Of a DNA stretch of 64,000 bases, positions 47,090 through 57,167 are shown in pieces. A program made the position numbers and the translations under genes. Every line of letters begins with the position of its first letter. Position 1 is the stretch's first letter. The stretch comes from Mycoplasmopsis cynos (GTDB taxonomy: Bacteria > Bacillota_I > Bacilli_A > Mycoplasmatales > Metamycoplasmataceae). Under the pieces are notes generated by a model that worked only from the letters and a program-made list of their open reading frames with translations, did not search any database and was not told the DNA's origin. Location: assembly GCF_900660545.1 (NCBI RefSeq), contig NZ_LR214986.1, forward strand, positions 186,001 through 250,000. The letters run 5' to 3'.

Positions 47090-47569
47090 TTAAATTAAAT
47101 ATTTTTGAAAGTCAATTTTTGAAATTATTTCAATAATCTCATCACTAGTTTTTGCATTAATAATTTTTTCTAAATTATTGTTATCTTCAAAAATTGCAAC
47201 TATTTGAGGTAGAGCTTCAGAAGTATGTATTTCAGCACTAGTTGCAGCTAGAGCAATCAAAACTCTTACAGGTCTTTCATCGCCTTCAAAATAAACAGGT
47301 GATTTTAATGTAATCAACGAAAAGGAGTTTTCTTTAACACCTGCATCGCTTTGAGCATGTGGCATAGCTAAATTTTCAGAAATTATGTAGTACGGACCAT
47401 ATTCAATGGTATTTTTAATAACAGCATCATAATATCTTGGTTCAACTAGATTATTATCAATTAATGGTTTAATTGATAAGAAGACAGCTTCTTTTCAATC
47501 TTTTGCCACAAGATTTACATTAATAGATTGATATTTTTTTAAAATATCTAATAAATTTATTTTATTCAT
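47090..47569 (-). CDS. ulaC: Ascorbate PTS EIIA component
   Basis: 159 residues of the mannitol/fructose-type EIIA fold with phospho-His71 in LAMPHAQSDAG. N-terminus MNKINLLDILKKYQSIN. Receives phosphate from HPr and passes it to UlaB. The start lies 2 nt from the ulaB stop. Confidence 0.9.
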
Positions 47570-47570
47570 A

Positions 47571-47858
47571 TTAATGACCTAATGCACTTTTTAATGCTTC
47601 TCTAATTTCGTTTTCATCCATTAGGTTTGTTACACCTACAATTTTTGCTCTTTGATTGTGATCAAATTCACTTGATAAGTGCTTTGAAGAAATAATAATG
47701 TCAGCATTATTAGTCATACCTTTTGATTGCCCCATAGAAAGAGCTTCAACATCAGCACTAACACCTAATTCCTTCATAATTTTTTGAACTTTTAATTTTA
47801 TTATCATGCTTGTACCCATACCATTACCACAAGCAGCTATAATTTTTAATGTTTGCAT
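47571..47858 (-). CDS. ulaB: Ascorbate PTS EIIB component
   Basis: 95 residues with phospho-Cys10 in the P-loop-like AACGNGMGTSMII, then ALSMGQSKGMTNNADIIISS. Partner of UlaA and UlaC. Short gap to ulaA upstream. Confidence 0.93.
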   Translation of the reverse strand: MQTLKIIAACGNGMGTSMIIKLKVQKIMKELGVSADVEALSMGQSKGMTNNADIIISSKHLSSEFDHNQRAKIVGVTNLMDENEIREALKSALGH

Positions 47859-47874
47859 ATTTCCTCATTTTTGG

Positions 47875-49620
47875 TTATTTATTTTCTGGAAGAAGAACCG
47901 GGTTAATTTTTAATATTTTTTGTAAAAATGTAGCTTTTGTTTGTGAACCATTATCTACAATCATACCGATTAGAATCATTGTTATTATTGCTAAAATAAC
48001 TAATATTCAAGCAACTGCAAAGTGATATGATGAGAATCAGAATAGTAGTCCAAAGAATAAGTTTCAATCAGCCATTCCAATGTATCCACCAGAAAGTGGA
48101 GATAAGTTGTTAGCTGATCCATTGAATAATGCTCTTGAAGCAAAAGAAATAATTAATATTTCAAGGAACCCAATTATTCCTGGTAATAATAATGCAGCTT
48201 TTCATCCACCACTTGCATTTGCATAAACTCCTAATGATCCAGAGTTGAAGAATAAAGTAATAAACAATGGAATTCCAATAAATACTACATTTTGACCAGG
48301 TATTAATGAAAGAGCTATAACTAATGCAACACCTAAGAATTGACCTATAACTCCTGATAAGAATCCAAATGTTACAGAGTTAATTGAAAATCCATAGACA
48401 GCTGCAACGTCTACCGCAACAACAGCACCTGGTATTATTTTTTCACTAATTCCATGAAAAGATTGTTGTAATTCAGTAATGAACATTCTAACACCAGTGA
48501 TAATAGCTATTAATGAAGCAACGATTTTTAATGAGCCACCAATAATATTTAGAGTAAAGTTAGCTCCACCAAAGGATTTATTTCATATATCATAATCTTT
48601 TGTGAATTTTATTAAATCTTTTTCAATTACTTTTGTTGGGTCAACAGCAATTAAAACAATAAATAAAGTTAAAAATAGTGAAAGAATAATGATAGTTTGA
48701 GTGAATATATTGTCTTCGAATATTTTTAAATAACTAGGCAATTTTTTATGTTCTGCTGAATCTTCTTTATTTCCTAGATATTTACCTAGTTTATATGATG
48801 CAGTAATTGCTCACATTTGTTGATGACCAATTGCAAAACCTGCATTTTGAGTTACTGCATTTGTACCTTTTATAGTTGATGTAGATGCAGTTGCTCAATA
48901 AATTCCTAAGAATAATCCGGATATTATCACAAGTCCAGTTTGTTCTCCAAAAGTAATTGTGCCATCGAAAATTCTTAGGTCTTGAAAAAGAATTACATAG
49001 AATATTGCAGTAACAACAGCGGCTTGTTGTAGCATAACATGCCCTGTAATCATTAGACTATTTGTGTTTGTTCATTTTTTTAATGCAACCATTATGATGT
49101 TAATTGCAAATCCTAAAATAAATGAAAATGAAATTAATGACACATAAGAATTATTTCCAAAAATATCTTTATTACTAAAGAAATTTTGTTGACTTGCTAG
49201 CGAGAAATAAGGATCAAGCGGAACAATACCAACACTTGAACCGGAAATTTTACTTATACCATCAAATACCGGTTTAGCTAATGATACTAGTGTTCCTGAT
49301 CCGATTTGTAATAATATAAAACCAATAACAGTTTTTAAAAATCCTATTATTGATTCTCTTAAACCTCTACCAATAACTAAATATCCAATGAAGGTTAATG
49401 AACCTAAAAGGACCGCTGGAAGTTTAAAGAAGTTATCTAAATAAACTTTATTTAATAAAAATAAAAAGGCATCTAATCATGCTCGACCACTTCAAGGTAT
49501 TTTATGTTGTGATGATTTCACAAGCAAAGTGGTTAAAATAATAATTAAATTAATTGCAGCAAAGACAATTCATCCAATTATTAAATTAGTTTTTTTTCTT
49601 TTTTCTAAATTATTAATCAT
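47875..49620 (-). CDS. ulaA: Ascorbate PTS EIIC permease
   Basis: 581 residues, larger than the ~465 of E. coli UlaA, with an added N-terminal membrane segment and a long loop around residues 95-125. Ten or more membrane segments; characteristic parts are LMITGHVMLQQAAVV, GTNAVTQNAGFAIGHQQMWA, IPGAVVAVDVAAVYGFS and GSANNLSPLSGGYIGMADW. Imports L-ascorbate as the 6-phosphate. Nearly all Trp codons are TGA. Confidence 0.92.
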
Positions 49621-49637
49621 ATTTTTTATTCCTAATT

Positions 49638-50693
49638 TTATTTAACATTTAATGATCTTTTTAATTCAAGTACTCTAGGATTCACCTTAGAAGGATCAAA
49701 TTTTCTTTTTTCATCAAATGATAAAATTTCTCTTGGATTATTAATTAAAATATCCTCAATTGCCTGGTCACTAACACCAACTTGTTTTAGTAATGGTATA
49801 AAGCGATCAAATAAGTAGCCTAACCCGAAAGTTTCTTTCCCCTTTTCTATACCATAATTTCTTTGATATAAAATTCTTCCTGCATCAAGTGCCATAGTAA
49901 TGTGTTTTTGATATCCTTTATCAACAAGATATTTAATATTTTCAGCTAATGTCGCATCAGTGTAATATTTAACTCTGTCTGGACCATCAAAACATAATGT
50001 TACACCTAACTCTGAAATGATTTTTTCATAGTAATATTTATCCGGGTTTTTATTTAAGTGTGATAATTGAATTTTTCTTGGATTTGCACCAAAATCAATT
50101 AAATGTTGAGCAGCTTCATAAGCCATTGTACCAAGCTGAGTATGCACTAATATTGGCGCACCTGTTTCAATACTTGATCTAGCGGCAATTTCAAGTGATT
50201 TTAATTCTAATCTATCAATTGCAGCATATCCAGTTCCAGCCTTTATAATTCCTGCTTTTGATTTTGATCGTTTAACAACCGGACCACTATAGTTCATTTC
50301 ATCCATTCCGATTTCGATTTCCGCTTTTATCATTTCTACGATATCATCAATAGGCGCAAGAGATAATCATGAAGCTCCTTTATCATAGAATGCTGCTTTG
50401 TGAAAACCAGTAGCCATTATAATATGTGCCTTACCTTTGAGTTTTTCAGCGATTTCAAGCATTTTATAAACATCCCTACCAACATTTGGCGGATCCATTG
50501 TAACAACAGTTCTTCCGCCTTTTTCGATGAATTCATTCATCTCCTTAATAGCAGCATTAATAGAAAGCATTACAAAATCTGGGTGTTCATGCGCTTCTGG
50601 ACCATAATTTTTTATTAAATGATCATGACAATCAACGACCCCTAATTCCTTTGGATCAATGTCTCCTAATACTGTTCTTGCAAATTTCTTCAT
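49638..50693 (-). CDS. Phosphotriesterase-like lactonase, first gene of the ascorbate operon
   Basis: 351 residues. Metal-binding HDH in GVVDCHDHLIKN, a VHTQLG site, SHLNKNPD and MALDAGRI give the binuclear TIM-barrel amidohydrolase fold of PTE-like lactonases (COG1735). I recall published mycoplasma homologues from M. synoviae and M. agalactiae that hydrolyse phosphorylated sugar lactones. No ulaG is present in this operon, so this enzyme probably opens L-ascorbate-6-P (inference). Ribosome binding site GAGGAGG; operator-like motif lies 50-70 nt upstream. Confidence 0.85.
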
Positions 50694-50743
50694 TTATACC
50701 TCCTCGTTTTAAAAATGACATTTGCTATATGAAAACAAACAAA

Positions 50744-50765
50744 ATGTGTGAATGTTTCCACATAT
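50744..50765 (-). promoter_or_regulatory. Operator-like palindrome of the ascorbate operon
   Basis: On the minus strand: ATATGTGGAAACATTCACACAT. TGTG and CACA half-sites flank GAAACATT. Immediately upstream is a -10-like TATTAT, so a bound regulator would sit at the transcription start. 16 of 19 aligned bases match the ptsI copy. Confidence 0.6.
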
Positions 50766-50874
50766 TTTTATAATACCATAAATTTTTTATTTTTAAAAAT
50801 AAAACTTGTATGCATTTATAATGTTTATGTGAAATATAATGGATATTTATTTTATGGTTATATTTTGAGGTAAT

Positions 50875-50911
50875 TAAAAAATCAAAAAGACTCTTAATAA
50901 TCTTTTTGATT
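50875..50911 (-). terminator. Terminator overlapping the thiI stop
   Basis: AATCAAAAAGA and TCTTTTTGATT form an 11-bp stem that includes the last thiI codons; T6 follows on the minus strand. Confidence 0.75.
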
Positions 50912-52039
50912 TATTTTTATCATTTCTATTTTTTGTTCAATTAATTCTTTTTCAAGTTCTAATAAATTAGTTAATTCATTTTCTAATTTTATAGCCTGTT
51001 CGATGGTAGGTTTGGTTATTGGCTCTTTTGGAGCGAATAATTCACAGGTTTCATTAGCTTTAATTATTGAAATATCATGAGTTTTAATTTCTTTTGCAAT
51101 ATTAATTATTTGATTTTTGTCAAATGTTAATAAGGGGCGCAAAATTTGAAGTTTTGTAGCTGATCCAATTGTGTGTAATGATTCAAGGGTTTGCGAAGCT
51201 ACTTGTCCTAGATTATCCCCATTAGAAATTGCAAGAATTTTATGTTTTTTAGCAATTTGCTCAGCAATACGATAAAAACTTCGCCTCATAAGTGTGATTT
51301 TATATGATTCTTTTGAAACAAATGAAATATAGTTCATTAAATGTGAATAATCAGCAATAATTAAATTACAGCTATTTTGATAATTATTTAATATTTTCAC
51401 TAATTGAACGATTTTGTCAATTGTTTTTTGGTCAGTTTGAGGAGGCGTGATAAATGTTAAAAACTCAACTCGTAGTCCTCTTTTCATCATTTGAAAAGCA
51501 GCAACAGGTGAATCAAAACCACCAGAAATTAAGTGTAAAACCTTACCTGAAACGCCAACCGGTAATCCACCTAATCCAGCAATGTAATTGGTAAAAAGAA
51601 ATGTTTTTACACTTCTAACTTCAATATAAAAAATTTGATCTGGTGTATGAACATTCACACATAAATTTGTTTTTTTAAGTAGATATGAACCTAAAATATT
51701 ATTAATTTGGTTAGAAGTATAAAAAAACTTTTTATTATTTCTTCTAGCAGCTATTTTAAATGTTTTTGTGTTTGGTTCTAAAAGGTTTGTTAGATTTTCT
51801 TTAAATATTTCAATATCATTTTCCACAACAATAACCGGTGAATATGAACTAATACCAAAAACGTATTTCAGTTTTTCAAGGCTTTCTTCGCTATAATCAA
51901 TATACATACGATCAAATTCAATTTCTGGCTTTTGACCAACGATATTTAAAATATTATCAGCAAGTTGCTTTATAAAAGTTTTGCGATTTTTTTTCTTAAG
52001 AACAAGTTCACCATATCTTATTAAAATTTTTTCATACAT
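50894..52039 (-). CDS. thiI: tRNA 4-thiouridine synthase
   Basis: 381 residues. N-terminal ferredoxin-like and THUMP domains, then the PP-loop LHLISGGFDSPVAAFQMM near residue 170 and FLTFITPPQTD. ISNGDNLGQVASQTLESL matches ThiI. The C-terminal rhodanese domain of E. coli ThiI is lacking, as in Gram-positives, so sulfur would come from a separate IscS. Modifies U8 of tRNA. Confidence 0.93.
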   Translation of the reverse strand: MYEKILIRYGELVLKKKNRKTFIKQLADNILNIVGQKPEIEFDRMYIDYSEESLEKLKYVFGISSYSPVIVVENDIEIFKENLTNLLEPNTKTFKIAARRNNKKFFYTSNQINNILGSYLLKKTNLCVNVHTPDQIFYIEVRSVKTFLFTNYIAGLGGLPVGVSGKVLHLISGGFDSPVAAFQMMKRGLRVEFLTFITPPQTDQKTIDKIVQLVKILNNYQNSCNLIIADYSHLMNYISFVSKESYKITLMRRSFYRIAEQIAKKHKILAISNGDNLGQVASQTLESLHTIGSATKLQILRPLLTFDKNQIINIAKEIKTHDISIIKANETCELFAPKEPITKPTIEQAIKLENELTNLLELEKELIEQKIEMIKINQKDY

Positions 52040-52050
52040 AATAATCCTTA

Positions 52051-53598
52051 TTAACTATTTTTTAATGCATCTTTTAAGACTTTAAATGCTTCTTTATAAT
52101 TATTGTTTTTTAGATAAATGTCGCAATCCATTAGAATATTATTTAATCTTGAATTAGACTTTAATGATTTATTTTTTGAGATAAACACTTGTAGAATTTC
52201 AAACATTTTTTTATATTCTCTATTTTCATAAATAATCTTTATTAGCAATGATATTTTTTGTATAAACTCTTGATATTCTTTTTTATTAGTAATAAAATCA
52301 ATTTTATTATTTATTTTTTTTTGATATAAATTATTTAAAAATTGTACATTTTCTTCTGTTGCAACGTTAGCAGGAAGTAGATCATTTTGAGTTGTTCAAA
52401 AATATAAATTAGATAATTTAAGATATTCATCATTTATTAGTTTAGTTTTATTTATTTTATAGAAATTAATTTGATGATAAATTACAAGATTTTGCTGCAT
52501 TTTTAGCATTAATCTTAGCATTTGTCTTATTAATATTATTTTTTGATTGTTTTTTAATGATTCATTATACAAAGTGTTGTGCAGTTTTTTGATTGTTTCC
52601 ATAGTCTTATTCAAAAAAGTATTATTTACAAATTTATTTTTTTCAATAATACCTTTAAAAGTTTTGATGATTCTATTGAAGAATGTTTTATTCCTTTTTA
52701 AGTATGAATCTAATAAAAAAGTCTCAAAGTTTGTAGTTTTAAACTTATGGATTGTTTCATATAGTTCAATTAATTCGTTTTTGATATTTAAAAAACTTTT
52801 CCTATTTCAATTGTGGTTTAATTTTAAATATTGATTATTCATTTTTTCATAAAAATCAAAATTATCATAATTTTTTAATGACTTAATTACAAGAGGTAAT
52901 TGATAAAACATTACAAATTCAATTTTTTCAATTGAATTAAAGATATCTTTTATATCATTTATTTCTGAAATTATTTTTTCTGATTCATTTTTCGCAATAT
53001 CAAATGAACCTTTATATTTTAATTTGTTTATCTTATCAAAGTGCAAGCGAATATTATTTGCTTTTTTATCTAGATAATTAAATGAAGTTTTTAAAAATCC
53101 CTTCTTTTTATTTAAATTTTCTTTAATGTGCTGGGTTATTTCTAAAATATGGGCAAAATTGACATCTATTTGACTTCATTCATTTTCGATATAACTTCCT
53201 CTTTTATCAAATTGTAATTGGAAGAATTTAATTTTTTTGAAGATTTTTTTAAGTTTAAAAAGTTTTAAAAATGACTTAATAATTTTATGATTTGAAAGTA
53301 ATTCATTTGTTTTATCATAAATGCTATTTCAAATTGTTATATTGTCATAAATTAAATTATTTTTATCTTTTAAATAATCTAATAATTCAAGATACTTATT
53401 TTCATTTTTTGATAAATAAAACACTTTTTGCAAAATAGTTTTATTGTTATTATTAAGAATACTAATTTTATTTTTGATACTATTAGCTTTTTTATGAATA
53501 GCATCTAGAATTAATTTTCTAATTAAGAAAATAAACATAACAAGAAGCAATAGTGAAAATAAACCAAATAAAGTTCAAATAAAGACTTTTATAACCAT
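52051..53598 (-). CDS. Membrane-anchored coiled-coil protein, EzrA-like
   Basis: 515 residues from ATG 53598 (GGAGAAAT upstream). One N-terminal membrane segment (TLFGLFSLLLLVMFIFLIRKL), then almost entirely Lys/Asn/Glu-rich helix to the end. This layout and length match EzrA, the Z-ring regulator. In B. subtilis ezrA lies next to iscS and thiI, and here thiI follows directly, which supports the call. Sequence similarity itself cannot be judged by eye in such a biased coiled coil. Four TGA Trp codons. Confidence 0.5.
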
Positions 53599-53618
53599 AT
53601 TTCTCCTTGTTAATATTT

Positions 53619-53651
53619 AAACAAACAACAAATTAATTTTGTTGTTTGTTT
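53619..53651 (-). other. Perfect 14-bp hairpin between HAD gene and EzrA-like gene
   Basis: AAACAAACAACAAA (53619-53632) pairs with TTTGTTGTTTGTTT (53638-53651), 5-nt loop, overlapping the HAD C-terminal codons. Possible weak terminator or mRNA processing site on the minus strand. Confidence 0.45.
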
Positions 53652-54481
53652 GATTTTTGTTGTGAAATTTCTCTTTTAAGATCAAAATCAACACGATATA
53701 AATAATCATCAATAGCTTCTGCAAGACCATCTTGATCAACAGTTGAAGTAAAATATTTTCCGAATGTTCTAGTATATGGATCAGAATTTTCCATTAAATA
53801 TGGATATCCAACTATTTGAAACATTGATATATCATTTTGGCTATCTCCAATAGCCATAACATCATTTACATCAATATTTAAAACATTTTGACAAATTCAT
53901 TTAATTCCGGAACCTTTTGATATTCCTGGTTTAGTAATTTCGATATGTCTATCCAAATCAACAATATTAAGATTAATTTTTCTTTCCTTTGCTAACTTAT
54001 AAAACTCTTTTACTTTATCATATGAGCCATATGTTTCTATTTTGTGTAAATCATGAGGAATTTCACCATTCTCAATTCAATTGCTATATTGACAAAATTC
54101 AGTAAAGAATTCTCGATGCTTATCGGTCGCATCCTTTAAAAAAAATCGATGTGTACCAAAATAATAAAGCGGTAATTCTAATTCTTTAGCTAGGTCTCAA
54201 ACTTTCTTAGCTTCATTATGATCGATATATTCAATATTTAAGATCTCATCTTTGAAATTATCATAGATAAAAGCACCATTAGAAAAGATGATATAACGAG
54301 CTTTTAAATTATTTGCTAAATTTTTTATCTTATCATAAGGGCCATTGCCAGTATTAATGATAAATTCCACACCTCTATCTACTATTTCATTGACTTTATC
54401 TTTGTTCTTTTTAGAAAGAATTCCACTGGGAAAGGGATAAATTGTTCCGTCAACATCACTAAAAATTGCTACCTTTTTCAT
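53633..54481 (-). CDS. Cof-type HAD phosphatase
   Basis: 282 residues. Motif I IFSDVDGTIYPF, IINTGNGPYD, IIFSNGAFIYDN and motif IV VMAIGDSQNDISMF are present. Ends in a Gln/Asn/Lys-rich tail (SQQKSNKQQN). First gene of the HAD-EzrA-thiI minus-strand unit; divergent from the next group. Substrate not predictable. Confidence 0.88.
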
Positions 54482-54538
54482 ATTAGTGTATATTATAAAC
54501 TATTCAATAATTTAATTTATCAAATTTATTACATATTG

Positions 54539-54551
54539 TAAAATTTAGTTA
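54539..54551 (+). promoter_or_regulatory. Leaderless-type promoter
   Basis: TAAAAT (54539-54544), six bases TTAGTT, then ATG at 54551; no Shine-Dalgarno. Confidence 0.5.
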
Positions 54552-55027
54552 TGCAAGCTATTGTTCAAAAACTAAAAGAAAAGCAAGATTTACATCGCAA
54601 GAAGTTGAGGATTTATTCAATTTTAGACAATGTTTTTTCATTTGTAATTATTTTATTGAATGTTTCATCAATTGCCTTAGCGATATGAGCACTGGTAAAA
54701 TTAGTTTTAATATCAAAAAAAGAACATATTACTAATCAAAGTCTTTCATTTATTTTGTTAATTACATTCGTTGTTTTATTGATTATTTCTTTTTTATTAA
54801 CAATATTTCTAGCAATTTATAAACATAATACTAAAAATAGTGAATACCATAAAGTTTTAAATACGCTTAATTATATTAATGATAAATATAAAGCTAAAAA
54901 ACTTAGCGATACTGACTTAAGCATTATACTTGATGCTTTATGAGAGAAGATTTCTTTAAAGCAAAAGCAAACAATTAAAAAGATTCTTAAAAAAGAGTTG
55001 AAAAGCACTAATAAAGTAGGTAAATAA
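54551..55027 (+). CDS. Small membrane protein A of a tandem trio (SLATT/DUF4231-like)
   Basis: 158 residues: a basic N-terminus (MQAIVQKLKEKQDLHRKKL), two membrane segments (VFSFVIILLNVSSIALAIW and SFILLITFVVLLIISFLL), then a cytoplasmic helical tail (YKHNTKNSEYHKVLNTLNY...). The layout N-helix/2 TM/C-helix recurs in the next two genes. It resembles DUF4231 or SLATT-type proteins; assignment is by shape only. Stop overlaps the next start. Confidence 0.6.
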
Positions 55028-55536
55028 TGAAATCAAAAAACCAATCTGCTTTTTATAAAAGATTTCTTGAGCTTCAAAATAAGGCGAAAATAAAAAAATA
55101 TATTTATGGTATTTTGTATTATTCTTTAAACACTATTACATTTATTTCAACATTATATGTTGCTATTATTGCTGTTTATTTTTTAGCAGGTAATAATTCG
55201 AATTACCAAAATAATGAAAATCCATATCGATTAGATTTTTGAAAAGATAGTTCAAACTACATTTTAGCTACTACAATTATTAATTCGTTAACAAGTATGA
55301 TTAGTTCATTAATTGCGTTTTTTGCAATTAATAATAAATTTAGATTTTATAAGGAGAAATTCAACTTATTAAAATTTGAACATTTGTATTACCAAACTAG
55401 AAAATGAATTTATTTTGATCAATTAGATCAAGAAAATGATTTTAGATTAATGAAAAGAGCTTTAAATATTTTAGAAATTGATCGTTATAAGTCTTCATCA
55501 TTTCTTTATGAAAATAAAATGAATAAGGAGGAATAA
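55027..55536 (+). CDS. Small membrane protein B of a tandem trio (SLATT/DUF4231-like)
   Basis: 169 residues: MKSKNQSAFYKRFLELQNKAK, two membrane segments (YSLNTITFISTLYVAIIAVYFLA and YILATTIINSLTSMISSLIAFFA) and a tail with KEKFNLLKFEHLYYQTRKW. KEKF.LL..EH..Y is like the DUF4231 post-TM helix. Coupled to genes A and C. Confidence 0.62.
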
Positions 55537-55538
55537 TA

Positions 55539-55913
55539 ATGACGAAACAAAACAAGGAAAAATTTTTAAAAGTGACAAAAAAAGCTCAATATAAACTTTA
55601 TGTTGGTAGTTGAATATTTTTTTCTTTGAGTATTTTAGGAATATTCATTTCAACACTAATTATTATTTTAAACTTATATGCAATTAGATGGAATGAACGT
55701 CCTTATGATACTATGTATATATTTGTTCATATTGCAATCGTTTCTGCATTTACTACATTCTTTTTGTCAGTTCAAGCTTTTTTAAATATTTCAAAACGTA
55801 AACAAGAACTAAGTCAAAACATTTCAAAAATAGATGAAATAATAGAATTAATTTCAACAAAAGAACAACTTAATCAAGAAGATATAGATAATATTTCGGA
55901 GGTTATAAATTAA
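55539..55913 (+). CDS. Small membrane protein C of a tandem trio
   Basis: 124 residues: MTKQNKEKFLKVTKKAQ, membrane segments (FFSLSILGIFISTLIIILNLY and IFVHIAIVSAFTTFFLSVQAFL), and tail SKRKQELSQNISKIDEII. Ribosome binding site AAGGAGG. Two nucleotides from the HAD gene. Same topology as A and B. Confidence 0.6.
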
Positions 55914-55915
55914 GA

Positions 55916-56785
55916 ATGATTTATTTTAAAGAAAGAGAATACCAAAATCTTGAATTAAAAGACTTAGATAATTTTGTCTTTGATTTAGATGGAACATTAT
56001 TGAATTCTGAAGCAAAAATTATTACTAAAAATCTTGAAGCAATTTTGAAACTAAAAGCATTAGGAAAAAACATTTTTATTGCAACAGGGAGACATTTTCA
56101 TTCTGCTAGAACATATTTAGATCAAGTTATTCCAAATTTTCCAGTTATAACTGCTAATGGTGCAGCAATATGAGATTTAAAAAATATTCAAGTACTTAAA
56201 ACATTTTTTATAGATAAAGATATAGCTAAAGAAATTTATGATGCCTTAGTTGAATGGAAATATGACTTTTCTATTTATACGCCTGATAAAATGATTGGAC
56301 ATAATGCAAATAAAACCGGTTTTTTTGAAAAAAGAAATTATATTGAACGTTTGGGAGATAAATATAAAGAAGGCAATATTAGTCACTTAATAAATGATCT
56401 TCAAGTATGTAAGTTTTATGTTCTTATGGATTCAAATGATGATCATACCTTTCATAATATAAATAGCATTATAAAAAAATACGGAGATAAAGTTCATGCT
56501 CAGGTTTCAGATTTTCCTAATGTAGATATTATGTCTATCAAGGCTTCAAAAGGTAATGCATTGGAATATCTTTTTAAGATCAATAATTTAGATTTTAATC
56601 GTACAATTTGCTTTGGTGATGGAGAAAATGATTTTTCAATGTTTAAAATTTCAAAATATTCAGGCTCATTTAAAAGTTCAAAACATCCTGAAGTATATGA
56701 TCTAACATCAATGATATTTGAATCAAATAATGTTCCGTGAATTGATGAATTTTTAAAATTTATTAGTAAACCAAAAAATAAATAG
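55916..56785 (+). CDS. Cof-type HAD phosphatase
   Basis: 289 residues. Motif I VFDLDGTLLNSE, motif II ATGRHFHSA, TANGAAIWD, and motif IV CFGDGENDFSMF. Co-transcribed with the membrane trio. One of four HAD phosphatases in the window; substrate unknown. Confidence 0.88.
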
Positions 56786-56794
56786 TATAAATTT

Positions 56795-56820
56795 GCATTG
56801 TGATTTAACACAATGCTTTT
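56795..56820 (+). terminator. Terminator after the HAD gene
   Basis: GCATTGTG (56795-56802) and CACAATGC (56809-56816), loop ATTTAA, T5 tail. Confidence 0.8.
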
Positions 56821-57013
56821 TAAATGTTGAAAACCAAATGTAATTAATAGAATTCTTGATTTAAGCAATCTGAATAAGAAGATTTATGAAATATATTTTT
56901 TAAATATAATAAAAAGCTTTTACAAACCAGAAATTATTGTGATTTTCTTATCACTTTTTAATGTTTTATTAAACAACAAAAAGATTTTTCTGCATTTTAC
57001 CACACTTTGCTAA
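56813..57013 (+). CDS. Possible small ORF or gene remnant (66 codons)
   Basis: An open frame starting inside the terminator hairpin: MLFKCWKPNVINRIL... KPEIIVIFLSLFNVLL, ending FTTLC just at the A18 tract. It needs one TGA Trp and has no ribosome binding site. Hydrophobic middle. More likely a degenerate 3' fragment than a working gene. Confidence 0.2.
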
Positions 57014-57073
57014 AAAAAAAAAAAAAAAAGGAACTTGTTCGTTTTGTGATGATAAATTGATAAGTTTTATAAT
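57012..57073 (+). promoter_or_regulatory. Lipoprotein promoter region with upstream A18 tract
   Basis: A18 (57012-57029), TTGTGA as -35 (57044-57049), 18-nt spacer, TATAAT as -10 (57068-57073), ~95 nt before the lipoprotein ATG. Homopolymer A tracts next to promoters switch surface lipoproteins on and off in some mycoplasmas; this one lies upstream of the -35. Confidence 0.5.
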
Positions 57074-57167
57074 GATTGACCACTAAAATTTTCTCGTACT
57101 ACATACACAACTAATTATTAAACCTATATTAAGTATTTTTAACATTTTTTAAGTATTAAGGAGAATA

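Noticed and set aside
56500-56868. 122-codon minus frame opposite the HAD gene
   Set aside because: Antisense to a well-supported HAD gene; no ribosome binding site.
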